64,000 nucleotides of DNA from Denitromonas ohlonensis (GTDB lineage Bacteria > Pseudomonadota > Gammaproteobacteria > Burkholderiales > Rhodocyclaceae), in NCBI RefSeq assembly GCF_007625205.1, contig NZ_VMNI01000016.1:1-64000 (forward strand), written 5' to 3'. The translations under genes and the position numbers were made by a program. This document shows positions 44,794 to 53,274 of this stretch, piece after piece. The notes below the pieces were generated by a model. That model ran no database searches, was not told where the DNA came from, and saw only the letters and a program-made list of their open reading frames with translations. Numbering within the stretch: position 1 is the first letter of the stretch; every line of letters starts with the position of its first letter.

Positions 44794-45795
44794 TCAGGCC
44801 AGCCACGTCTTGATGGTCTTGGCCATGGCATCGGTCGAGATGCCGTAACGGTCGTGCAGGGTGGGCAGCGCGCCGGCGTCGAGGAAGGCGTCGGGCAGGG
44901 CGATCTGGCGGAACTGCGGGCTCACGCCGGCGGTCAGCAGTGCGGTGGCTACCGCTTCGCCCAGGCCGCCCACGGTGGTGTGGTTCTCGGCGACGACCAC
45001 CAGCCGGCCCGAGCGGCTCGCTTCGGCGAGGATGGTGGCGGTGTCCAGCGGCTTGATGGTGGGCACATGCAGCACCGCCACGTCCACCTGGTCGGCGGCG
45101 AGCGCGCTGGCAACCTCGAGCGAGCGCATGGTCATGATGCCGGAGGCGATCAGCAGCACATCGTTGCCGCCGCGCAGCAGTTTGGCCTTGCCCAGCTCGA
45201 ACTTGTAGTCGTACTCATCGAGCACCAGCGGCACGTTGCCGCGCAGCAGACGCATGTAGACCGGGCCGTTGTGGGCCGCGATGGCCGGCACAGCCTGCTC
45301 GATGTCGAGCGCATCGCACGGGTCGATCACCGTCATGCCCGGAATGGCGCGCACCAGCGCCAGGTCTTCCGCGGCCTGGTGGCTCGGGCCGTAGCCGGTG
45401 GTCAGGCCCGGCAGCGCGCAGCACAGCTTGACGTTGAGGTTCTCCTCAGCGATCACCTGATGTACGAAGTCGAAGGCGCGCCGGGTGCCGAATACCGCGT
45501 AGGTGGTGGCGAAGGGCATGAAGCCTTCCTTGGCGATGCCGCCGGCGGCGGCCATCAGCAGCTGCTCGGCCATGCCCATCTGGAAGAAGCGCTCGGGGAA
45601 GGCCTGGCCGAACAGATGCAGGTCGGTGTACTTGGCCAGGTCGGCGGTCAGCCCGACGATCTCGGGGCGTTGCTCGGCCAGTGTGACGAGGGCCTTGCCG
45701 AAGGGGGCGGCGATCGTGCGCTGCCCTTCGGAGGCGATCGAGGCGATCATCGCCGAGGTGGTCAGGCGGGGTTTCTTGGCGGTGGCGGTGCTCAT
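44794..45795 (-). CDS. Split transketolase, C-terminal (Pyr/TK-C) subunit
   Basis: A 333-residue protein covering the pyrimidine-binding and C-terminal domains of transketolase. GMAEQLLMAAAGG holds the catalytic glutamate, and GLTTGYGPSHQAAEDLALVR corresponds to the loop after it. The ATG at 45795 overlaps the stop of the N-terminal subunit (ATGA). Split transketolases occur in pathway-specific loci, such as apulose-4-phosphate and sulfo-sugar catabolism, where they take unusual ketol donors. It should form a heterotetramer with the next subunit. Confidence 0.92.
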   Translation of the reverse strand: MSTATAKKPRLTTSAMIASIASEGQRTIAAPFGKALVTLAEQRPEIVGLTADLAKYTDLHLFGQAFPERFFQMGMAEQLLMAAAGGIAKEGFMPFATTYAVFGTRRAFDFVHQVIAEENLNVKLCCALPGLTTGYGPSHQAAEDLALVRAIPGMTVIDPCDALDIEQAVPAIAAHNGPVYMRLLRGNVPLVLDEYDYKFELGKAKLLRGGNDVLLIASGIMTMRSLEVASALAADQVDVAVLHVPTIKPLDTATILAEASRSGRLVVVAENHTTVGGLGEAVATALLTAGVSPQFRQIALPDAFLDAGALPTLHDRYGISTDAMAKTIKTWLA

Positions 45796-46646
45796 CGGGC
45801 GGCTCCCTGCGCTTGGTCGAGAATGTCGAGGGCCTGCTGCCACTCGGGCGGATCGACGCGGATGAAGTGGTTCTTCTCGCGCGCTTCGAGGAAGGGCACG
45901 CCCTTGCCCATGAGGGTGTCGAAGAGGATGACGCGCGGCTTGGCCTCGGTCAGCGCGCGGGCGGTATCGAAGGCGGTGATGACGGCGGGCAGGTCGTTGC
46001 CGTCCACCCGCTGCACATGCCAGCCGAAGGACGCCCACTTGTCGGCCAGCGGCTCGAAGCCCATCACCTTGCTGGAGGGGCCGTCGGCCTGTTGGTTGTT
46101 GATGTCCACCAGGCAGATCAGGTTGCCCAGGCCGTGGTGGGCGGCGCCCATGGCCGCTTCCCAGGTCGAGCCTTCGTCCAACTCGCCGTCGGACATGGAG
46201 TTGTAGACAAAGGCCGGGTTGCCCTTGAGACGCAGGCCCAGCGCCATGCCCACGGCGATCGGCAGACCCTGCCCCAGCGAGCCGCCCGAGATTTCCATCC
46301 CCGGCGTGTAAGTCGCCATGCCGGACATGGGCAGGCGGCTGTCGTCGGAACCGTAAGTCTCCAGCTCGTCTTCGGGGATGATGCCGGCCTCGATCAGGGC
46401 CGCGTAGAAGGCGATGGCGTAGTGACCATGCGAGAGCAGGAAGCGGTCGCGGCCTTCCCATTCCGGCGTGTCGGGGCGCAAGTTCATGGCATGGCAGTAG
46501 GCCACGGCGAGCACGTCGGCGTAGCCGAGGGCCTGCCCCACATAGCCCTGCCCTTGCACCTCACCCATCCGCAGCGCGAAGCGGCGGAGGCGGTAGGCGT
46601 GCTCGGCGAGCTTGGCCTGGCGGCCGGTGTCGCTGGGTGTGTTCAT
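45792..46646 (-). CDS. Split transketolase, N-terminal (PP) subunit
   Basis: A 284-residue protein holding the diphosphate-binding half of transketolase. LLSHGHYAIAFYA, ISGGSLGQGLPIAVGMA and the ThDP motif SDGELDEGSTWEAAMGAAHH leading to DINNQQADG are intact. The start at 46646 follows AAGGAG at six bases. It is the first gene of the long minus-strand operon and faces the LysR gene. Together with the C-terminal subunit it gives this island a second transketolase activity. Confidence 0.92.
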   Translation of the reverse strand: MNTPSDTGRQAKLAEHAYRLRRFALRMGEVQGQGYVGQALGYADVLAVAYCHAMNLRPDTPEWEGRDRFLLSHGHYAIAFYAALIEAGIIPEDELETYGSDDSRLPMSGMATYTPGMEISGGSLGQGLPIAVGMALGLRLKGNPAFVYNSMSDGELDEGSTWEAAMGAAHHGLGNLICLVDINNQQADGPSSKVMGFEPLADKWASFGWHVQRVDGNDLPAVITAFDTARALTEAKPRVILFDTLMGKGVPFLEAREKNHFIRVDPPEWQQALDILDQAQGAAR

Positions 46647-46856
46647 TCATTTCTCCTTGTTCCGAAGCTCGGCCTGCTGAGGTCGGCGCCACGGTATGGC
46701 TTGTCTTTGACGGGGTGTTTTCCCGGTTGCCGATACCTGCAAGACACGAGGGTCTCGGTGGCGTCGGTCAGTGGAAAACAGCTTACGGGCTTGAAAAAAA
46801 TCGCTCAAACGAATAAAAACGCTAGATGAGTGAATTCAATTTATGAATACGTTGCG
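46647..46856. promoter_or_regulatory. Divergent LysR control region
   Basis: This 210-bp gap separates the transketolase operon from the LysR gene. At 46834-46848 the palindrome ATTCAATTTATGAAT fits the LysR T-N11-A dyad (TTCA...TGAA). It stands in an AT-rich stretch (46794-46850) that contrasts with the GC-rich surroundings. It is the best candidate operator for co-inducer-dependent control of the island. Confidence 0.6.
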
Positions 46857-47774
46857 ATGCACAATCGAATCTCCCTGAAGGCGGTACAGGCTTTTGAAGC
46901 CGCAGCGCGCTTCGAATCCTTCGCGCTCGCGGCCGATGATCTGTTCGTCACACCGTCGGCGATCAGCCATCAAGTGAAGTTGCTGGAGGAGCTCGTCGGG
47001 GTGCGGCTGTTCCATCGCGTACATCGGGCGGTGGTGCTCACCGACGCCGGCCGCAAGTACGCTGAAGAGATCTCGGCGGCCTTTGCCCGCATCGACGCGG
47101 CGACGCGCAATGTGGTGGGCGCGGAGAAAAGCGACGTTCTCGCCATCCACTGCACGCCGAGCTTCGCGACCCAGTGGCTGATGCCACGACTGGCGCGCTA
47201 CAGCGCGCTGCAACCGGATGTGGATGTACGGCTCAACGCCTCGGTCTCACCGGTAGATCTGATGCAGGAAGAGTTTGATGTGGACATCCGCTACGGCATG
47301 CGCCAGTTGCAGCCGGCCGGCACCCTGGTGCTGCCGCTCCCGCGGGAGACCATCGTGCCGTTGTGCGCGCCGGGCCTCATCACTGCGGAGCGGCCCCTCG
47401 ACGCCATGGAGGATCTGAGCCACCACATGCTGATCCACAGTGTGCGTTGCCTGGTGACCTGGCGCGACTGGATGCGGCAGCATCGCAAGGTGAAGCTCGA
47501 TATCTCGCGTGGGCTGCGCTTTGATCGTTCGTTCATGTCCATCAGCGCAGCGGTGGATGGACTCGGCGTGTGTCTGGACAGCCTGCTTCTGGTTGAGCGC
47601 GAACTGGAGAGCGGGCGCTTGATTGCACCCTTTGGCCGTGTCGGTCTGCAAGTGCAGGCCTATACGTTCAACGTGCTGAAATCGAAGATCGATCTGCCGA
47701 AGATTCGGAGCTTTCAGCATTGGCTCTTTAGTGAGCTTGCCGAAGATGGTGCGAACGTTGGACCTCAAAACTGA
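46857..47774 (+). CDS. LysR-family transcription regulator (GcvA-like)
   Basis: A 305-residue LysR regulator. The helix-turn-helix lies at residues about 5-62 (KAVQAFEAAARFESFALAA and FVTPSAISHQVKLLEE), followed by a co-inducer domain with the GcvA-type pattern LAIHCTPSFATQWLMPRL. The ATG at 46857 is preferred over a GTG at 46830, because the longer form would place the candidate LysR operator inside the gene and the family usually starts just before the first helix. It is transcribed away from the transketolase-TRAP operon, which it most likely controls. Confidence 0.9.
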   Translation: MHNRISLKAVQAFEAAARFESFALAADDLFVTPSAISHQVKLLEELVGVRLFHRVHRAVVLTDAGRKYAEEISAAFARIDAATRNVVGAEKSDVLAIHCTPSFATQWLMPRLARYSALQPDVDVRLNASVSPVDLMQEEFDVDIRYGMRQLQPAGTLVLPLPRETIVPLCAPGLITAERPLDAMEDLSHHMLIHSVRCLVTWRDWMRQHRKVKLDISRGLRFDRSFMSISAAVDGLGVCLDSLLLVERELESGRLIAPFGRVGLQVQAYTFNVLKSKIDLPKIRSFQHWLFSELAEDGANVGPQN

Positions 47775-48079
47775 GCTGAATCGATGAGCGTTTCCACCCA
47801 CGAGCGCTGCGAGCCGACAAAAAAGGGCGATTCGGCATATTCCCCCTCGGTTATGGCACTAGAGCCGTTTGGCGAGAGTGTTGGGGCGTTTCAGCGGATA
47901 TTGCAGCGGCTTGACCGGCTTTGGACAACGAGCGCGACAGCATCACGCTCGGTTGGGGCGTTCAAAAACCTGGACGGCCAAGAGAGCCGGACCGGCGAAT
48001 GTGGCGGTGATATGCGCTATCAATGGGGCGAGTTGATCCACATAAGGCCGGACCCCCGTCTGTCAGCGCCAGTGACAAC
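47775..48079. other. Gap after the LysR gene
   Basis: About 305 bp without a recognisable gene. A 104-codon open frame from 47784 has no ribosome site and no family resemblance. Parts may be decayed coding sequence, but I cannot name them. Confidence 0.4.
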
Positions 48080-48174
48080 ACTTAATTTGAGACGCTAAAT
48101 GTGACGGCAAACATGCATCTAGACAGTCAGAAATCCCGCATCTGCGCAGGGTTTCAGCCATCCGATATGATCGC
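48080..48174 (+). repeat. Dispersed repeat, copy B
   Basis: Second copy of the element at 31882-31968, same orientation, roughly four fifths identical by eye over 87 bp. The shared core is GACAGTCAGAAATCCC, a variable eight bases, GCAGGGTTTCAGCCATC and ATGATCG. A strong hairpin with a U-tract follows 35 bp later. Confidence 0.65.
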
Positions 48175-48208
48175 CACAGGCGTTCGCTGATCGCGGGTTG
48201 TTAGTACG

Positions 48209-48245
48209 AAACCCCCGTTGGTGCATTGCCAGCGGGGGTTTTCTT
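48209..48245 (+). terminator. Rho-independent terminator
   Basis: ACCCCCGTTGG-TGCATTG-CCAGCGGGGGT forms an eleven-base-pair GC-rich stem with one G-U pair, followed by TTTTCTTG. It is oriented for plus-strand transcription. Since LysR ends 435 bp earlier, it might end a separate short transcript that includes repeat copy B. Confidence 0.75.
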
Positions 48246-48335
48246 GTGATGAATGCAGGATGAATGCGTGCTTCAGTCGCGGTTCACGCGCCGGCGCGCA
48301 AAGTACTTCCGTCAATCACTGCACGGGAGTCAATC

Positions 48336-48629
48336 ATGAATACCTTCGCATTCAAGTCGTTTGTCATCGTCGGTCTGGGCATCGGGCTGTCCGCTTCAGC
48401 GTTGGCGCAAACGCCGTCCATGGCGTCTTGTGAGCAGATTCGCACACAGATTCAGGCGCAGGTCGGGATTCGCACAAAGCCGGACACGGCGATGCTGGAC
48501 ATACTGTCCGAACACCCGGAGTGTCGCTTTACTGCGGCCGAAGTGTTTCGGGCGGCGTTCGGCGATCGGCCGATGCCGAGAAATACGCGACGGGACGGCC
48601 AGCGCAACATGCGTGACGATGACGATTGA
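48336..48629 (+). CDS. Small exported protein of unknown function
   Basis: A 97-residue protein with a signal peptide (MNTFAFKSFVIVGLGIGLSA, cleavage near ALAQ at about residue 25). The mature part has two cysteines (SCEQIR and HPECRF) that could pair, then a charged tail rich in Arg and Asp ending DDDD. ATG at 48336 is chosen because it starts the signal peptide and has GGGAG at eight bases; an earlier ATG at 48264 does not. I do not recognise a named family. Confidence 0.65.
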   Translation: MNTFAFKSFVIVGLGIGLSASALAQTPSMASCEQIRTQIQAQVGIRTKPDTAMLDILSEHPECRFTAAEVFRAAFGDRPMPRNTRRDGQRNMRDDDD

Positions 48630-48681
48630 GGGTGTGTCTGATAGGGTCGCTACCTGACCTTACGGATGACACTGGCCGAGC

Positions 48682-48885
48682 ATGAAGACACCATTCATAG
48701 ACGCGCTGCTGAACCGGGTGGCGCGTTTACGTTTTCCTCAGATATTTTTGCTGACGGCGGCGGTGTTCGTTGTTGACCTCTTGGTGCCGGACCCCTTGCC
48801 GTTTGCCGACGAGATTCTTTTCGGCTTGCTGACAATTCTCTTTGGGCTATGGCGCAAAGGCCGCGGCAGCGATGATCGGCGGTGA
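48682..48885 (+). CDS. Small membrane protein, DUF6116-like
   Basis: A 67-residue protein with one or two hydrophobic segments (FPQIFLLTAAVFVVDLLVP and EILFGLLTILFGLW) and a basic tail. It resembles the short DUF6116 proteins found in beta- and gammaproteobacteria. It follows the exported protein gene by 52 bp on the same strand. Function unknown. Confidence 0.65.
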   Translation: MKTPFIDALLNRVARLRFPQIFLLTAAVFVVDLLVPDPLPFADEILFGLLTILFGLWRKGRGSDDRR

Positions 48886-48926
48886 ATTCAGGGGTTTTCG
48901 TTGGGCTTCGGCCGCTGGGTGTCGTT

Positions 48927-51818
48927 TTAGGTGTCGATGGCGCCGAGGGTAAAGTAGAAGCGTGCTCCGCGCCCCACCTGACCTTCCGCCCACACTCGGC
49001 CGCCATGACGCTGGATGATGCGCGATACCGTGGCCAGGCCGATGCCGGTGCCTTCGAAGTCGCGATCGGTATGCAGGCGCTGGAAGGGGCCGAACAGTTT
49101 GTCCGCATAGCGCATGTCGAAGCCGGCGCCGTTGTCTTCGACGCAGAAAACAGCCTCTTTGTTCTCCTTGAAACTGAAGAAGCGGAGCTCGGCGTCAGCG
49201 ACTTTGGCGGTAAATTTCCAGGCGTTGCCGAGCAGGTTCTCAATAGCGATATGCAGCAGTTTGGCGTCGGCAAAAAGCGTCATGCCGGGGTCGATATGGA
49301 TGCTGACCAGGCGGGTGGGGTTGGCTTGCGCGAGGGTTTCGACTACCTGTTCGGCCATGGCACTCAAATCGATGGCATTGCGGTTGAGCGGTCGCCGCGA
49401 CACGTGGGAGAGTTCCAGCAGGTCGTCGATAAGATCGCTCATGCGTGCGACGGCGGCGAGCATGCGCTCGAACAGGACATGTGCTTCCTGGGTGAAGGCT
49501 TCGCGGTAGTCGTCGCGAATAATGCGGGCATAGCCGTCGATGGCGCGCAGCGGCGAGCGCAGATCGTGTGACACGGAGTAGCTGAAGGTCTCCAGCTCCT
49601 TGACGGCCGCCGCCAGCTGAGCGGTGCGGTCGGTGACGCGGCTTTCGAGTTCCCGGTTGAGATTGCGCATCTGCTGCTCGGCGTTTTTGCGTTCCGAAAT
49701 GTCGGTGGTGATGCACAGCAGTTGATCGACATCGTGCAGCGTGACGCGCCGGGCCAGAAAGCTGACCGGCAGATGGCGACCATCGCGCGATTCGACTTGC
49801 GTCTCGGCCCAGGCAGCGCCTTCGTCGTAGGCGCGCTCCAGGCGTTGCTGTATGACCGGGCGGTCTTCGGCGATGATCAGGTCGGTGAGCGCCAGTGCGC
49901 CGAGATTGTCCGCCGTATAGCCCGTGATGCGGCATAGATAGGGATTGAGCAGGGTCAGGCTGCCGTCGCGTTGCGCAACGCATAGCCCGACCGGCAGGCT
50001 GTCGACCAGGGTGCGGGAGAAGGCCAGCTCGTTGGTGAGCTGCATTTCGGCACGCTTGCGGGCGGTGATGTCACCCATCGAGCCGACCATACGGTAGGCG
50101 TTGCCCTGTTCGTCGCGCTGGGCGATGCCGCGCGAGCGGAACCAGCGGTAGCTGCCGTCGCGGGTGGCCATGCGGAACTCCAGCTCGAAGTGCTGGGTTT
50201 CGCCTTTGAGATGAGCCACCATGCGCAGGTAATACACATCCCGGTCGTCCGGGTGCATGCGGGCCAACCAGGCGTCACTGGTGGTGCGCAGCGATTCGGC
50301 CGCTTCGCCCAGCAGCGCCATGAGGCGCGACGACAGGAAGAGCTCCATGGTGAGCGGATTCCAGTCCCACAGGCCCTCATTGGTGCCGCGCATGGCGAGC
50401 GCGTAGCGGGTTTCGCTCTCGCGTAACTTGCGCTCGGCATCGTAGCGGGCGGTGTAGTCCTCAACGATGCCGACCCCGCCGACGACATTGCCCGGGGTGT
50501 CAAACACCGGCGCGGTGCGAATGGAAAAGCGAATGTCCCGTGCGCTCTCTCGGTCGTGATAGGGGCCTTCGTACCGGCCTTGATGCCCTTCGAGCGCAGC
50601 GCGCACCGCCGGCAGAACGGACTCATCGGCGAGGGTTTTCAGGTCCAGCCCGATCAATTGTTCGGCGCTGCGTTCGAGGATGTCGGAGAAGCGCGAATTG
50701 ACGAAGGTGATGTGGTGCTCGCGGTCGAAGTGGAAGATGCCGACCGGCGAGCTCTCGACCAGGGTTCGATACCGCGCTTCGCTCTCATTGAGCCGGCGCA
50801 GCGATTCGCTGCTGGCACGTTCGTCGCGCAGCACGATCACCACCCCGACAGGGGCGGGGTCTCCGGCCATCTGGATGGGCGCCGTGCTGTCGAGCACCGG
50901 GATGCGACGCCCGTTTCGCGCGATCAGCATCATCGCCTCAGGGCAGCGCATGACAACGCCGGTTTTCAGGACGGCGTCGACTGGCAGCGCTGCGGGCCGA
51001 TGGTCGACGGTGGGGGCGAAGGCGAGTACCTCACTGAGGCGGCGGCCGACGGCTTCGGTCTCTTGCCATCCGGTCAGCGCGGTGGCGCCGGGATTGAAAA
51101 GCGTAATCCGGCCCTCGATATCGGTCGCCAGGACCGCGTCGCCGATGGCGCGCAGGGTGACGAGCACACGTTGTTCGGCGGTTTTGGTTTCGGTGATTTC
51201 AATGGCGGCGCCGGTGGTATGGCAAACACGCCCGCTGTCATCACGCACCAGACGCACCGAGTCGCGCAGCCAGCGGGTTTGCCCTTGGGCATCGCGTAGG
51301 CGGTATTCGAGCTCGATGTCGCATGGGCCGGTCGGTGTCTCGCTCAGGGCGGTGCGAATGCGCGAGCGGATGTGTGCCGCGTCGCCAGGCGGAATGCGTG
51401 CTTGAATATGCGACCAGCCGCCGTCGTCGGTCAGTACCGCGGGTGACTGGCCGACCAAGGCTTCGACGTTGGGGGAAATATAGTCGTAGGCTTTTCGGCG
51501 CAGGTCGAGGCGGTAGAGGATATGCCCACGGCAGGCGAGCGCTTCGTCAACGTCCCTGGCCAGGGTGTCGGCGCGCGCCGCTTGAACGGTGTTGGGTCCG
51601 GACGACTCGGTTGTGGCCGACGCGTTGGCGCCGCGTTGCGGATCGGGCCGCAGCCAATGCCACGAGATCGCAACGGGCAACAGCGTCAAGGCGACGCCCG
51701 CGGCGTGCGGCAGCAGGAGCTGGGCGACGAGCCACAGCCCCCAGACAAGACCGAGCACGACGAATGGATTGAATGGCGCGAAGGTTTTCAATGCGTCGAT
51801 ACCGTGGACACATGCCAA
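48927..51818 (-). CDS. Multi-PAS sensor histidine kinase
   Basis: A kinase of up to 963 residues. Two N-terminal hydrophobic helices (about 18-55) anchor it, followed by five PAS/PAC units between about 90 and 715, several ending in the PAC-like IEITETKTAEQ, VEDYTARYDAERK, MGDITARKRAEM and TTDISERKNAEQ. The H-box FSYSVSHDLRSPLRA gives phospho-acceptor His751. The ATPase has the N-box ENLLGNAWKFT, G1 EDNGAGFD and G2 GTGIGLATV. The HisKA type resembles bacteriophytochrome-like kinases. The start is uncertain: a TTG at 51818 or 51791. No response regulator is adjacent, so it is an orphan. It is divergent from tadA. Confidence 0.92.
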   Translation of the reverse strand: MACVHGIDALKTFAPFNPFVVLGLVWGLWLVAQLLLPHAAGVALTLLPVAISWHWLRPDPQRGANASATTESSGPNTVQAARADTLARDVDEALACRGHILYRLDLRRKAYDYISPNVEALVGQSPAVLTDDGGWSHIQARIPPGDAAHIRSRIRTALSETPTGPCDIELEYRLRDAQGQTRWLRDSVRLVRDDSGRVCHTTGAAIEITETKTAEQRVLVTLRAIGDAVLATDIEGRITLFNPGATALTGWQETEAVGRRLSEVLAFAPTVDHRPAALPVDAVLKTGVVMRCPEAMMLIARNGRRIPVLDSTAPIQMAGDPAPVGVVIVLRDERASSESLRRLNESEARYRTLVESSPVGIFHFDREHHITFVNSRFSDILERSAEQLIGLDLKTLADESVLPAVRAALEGHQGRYEGPYHDRESARDIRFSIRTAPVFDTPGNVVGGVGIVEDYTARYDAERKLRESETRYALAMRGTNEGLWDWNPLTMELFLSSRLMALLGEAAESLRTTSDAWLARMHPDDRDVYYLRMVAHLKGETQHFELEFRMATRDGSYRWFRSRGIAQRDEQGNAYRMVGSMGDITARKRAEMQLTNELAFSRTLVDSLPVGLCVAQRDGSLTLLNPYLCRITGYTADNLGALALTDLIIAEDRPVIQQRLERAYDEGAAWAETQVESRDGRHLPVSFLARRVTLHDVDQLLCITTDISERKNAEQQMRNLNRELESRVTDRTAQLAAAVKELETFSYSVSHDLRSPLRAIDGYARIIRDDYREAFTQEAHVLFERMLAAVARMSDLIDDLLELSHVSRRPLNRNAIDLSAMAEQVVETLAQANPTRLVSIHIDPGMTLFADAKLLHIAIENLLGNAWKFTAKVADAELRFFSFKENKEAVFCVEDNGAGFDMRYADKLFGPFQRLHTDRDFEGTGIGLATVSRIIQRHGGRVWAEGQVGRGARFYFTLGAIDT

Positions 51819-51899
51819 AGTGGTTCAGTGTAGCCTCGCAGGCGCGGATGCGCGGGCGGCACTATGGGTAAAATGACGAACTATTTGGGGCGAACTTGA

Positions 51900-52370
<471 letters not shown>

Positions 52371-52371
52371 G

Positions 52372-52848
52372 ATGAAGCTCGTCATCGACCTGGCCAGCCA
52401 GACCATGAGGCTGCACGACGCAGACGGGACGGTGCTGCGCCGCTACTGCGTGTCCACGGCGCTCAATGGTCCCGGTGAGTGCAAAAACTCGGGCTGCACA
52501 CCGCGCGGGCGTCACCGCATCCGGGCGCGGATTGGTGGCGGCTTGCCGATCCGGTCGGTGTTTGTCGGGCGGCGCCCGACGGGTGAAATCTGGTCGGACG
52601 CCTTGTCGGCGGCGCAGCCGGCGCGGGACTGGATTCTGAGCCGGATTCTGTGGTTGTCGGGGCTCGAACCGGGGTGCAATCGCCTTGGCGAGGTCGACAG
52701 CATGCAGCGCTACATCTACATCCACGGCACGCCCGATTCCGAGCCGATGGGCGAGCCGCGCTCACACGGCTGTGTGCGGATGCGCAATCGCGATGTGGTG
52801 GAGTTGTTCGAACTGGTCGATACGTCGACCGAGGTGGATATTCGATGA
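52372..52848 (+). CDS. L,D-transpeptidase (YkuD) without a signal peptide
   Basis: A 158-residue protein that is almost entirely a YkuD catalytic domain. The active-site region reads YIHGTPDSEPMG then SHGCVRMRNRDVVEL, with the nucleophilic cysteine in SHGCVR. The start MKLVIDLASQTMRL runs straight into the first strand, and no signal peptide or membrane anchor is visible even if the frame is extended upstream into tadA. The family normally works on peptidoglycan in the periplasm, so location is puzzling. It overlaps the following GNAT gene by four bases (ATGA). Confidence 0.88.
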   Translation: MKLVIDLASQTMRLHDADGTVLRRYCVSTALNGPGECKNSGCTPRGRHRIRARIGGGLPIRSVFVGRRPTGEIWSDALSAAQPARDWILSRILWLSGLEPGCNRLGEVDSMQRYIYIHGTPDSEPMGEPRSHGCVRMRNRDVVELFELVDTSTEVDIR

Positions 52849-53270
52849 AACTCGACGTACTGGACTGGACGGCCGCCCAGGCGCGCGTCATGCCGTTGCG
52901 CGAGGCGGTGTTTGTGGTCGAGCAAGGCGTGCCCGCCAGTATTGAGCGGGACGCCTTTGATGCGGTGTCGCGCCATGCCGCGTTGTATGGCGCGAATGAT
53001 GAGGTGATTGCCACCGGGCGCCTGTTGCCGGATGGCCATATCGGGCGCATGGCGGTCGCCGCCGCGCATCGGGGTTCGGGCCTGGGGAGTCAGGTGCTCA
53101 CCGCTTTGATGGACGAGGCCGCGCGCCTCGGGATGGCCGAGGTGTGCCTGAACGCGCAAACGCATGCCTGCGATTTTTACCGTCGCCATGGTTTTGTCGA
53201 AGCCGGCGAGGTGTTCATGGAGGCGGGTTTGCCGCATGTGAGCATGCGCCGGGTCTTGCGCCCGGCGTGA
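52845..53270 (+). CDS. GNAT-family N-acetyltransferase
   Basis: A 141-residue acetyltransferase of the ElaA/YjcF-like type. The start region has REAVFVVEQGVP, a family hallmark, and the acetyl-CoA loop reads RMAVAAAHRGSGLGSQVL (Q/RxxGxG/A pattern). NAQTHACDFYRRHGF matches the last helix and strand. It is translationally coupled to the L,D-transpeptidase gene. The acceptor is unknown. It ends four bases from the convergent NRDE gene. Confidence 0.88.
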   Translation: MKLDVLDWTAAQARVMPLREAVFVVEQGVPASIERDAFDAVSRHAALYGANDEVIATGRLLPDGHIGRMAVAAAHRGSGLGSQVLTALMDEAARLGMAEVCLNAQTHACDFYRRHGFVEAGEVFMEAGLPHVSMRRVLRPA

Positions 53271-53274
53271 GCTT

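Noticed and set aside
46830-46856. GTG start nine codons upstream for LysR
   Set aside because: It would place a strong LysR-type dyad inside the coding region and lacks a ribosome site.
47784-48098. A 104-codon plus-strand open frame after LysR
   Set aside because: No ribosome site, no family resemblance, and it runs into the repeat element.
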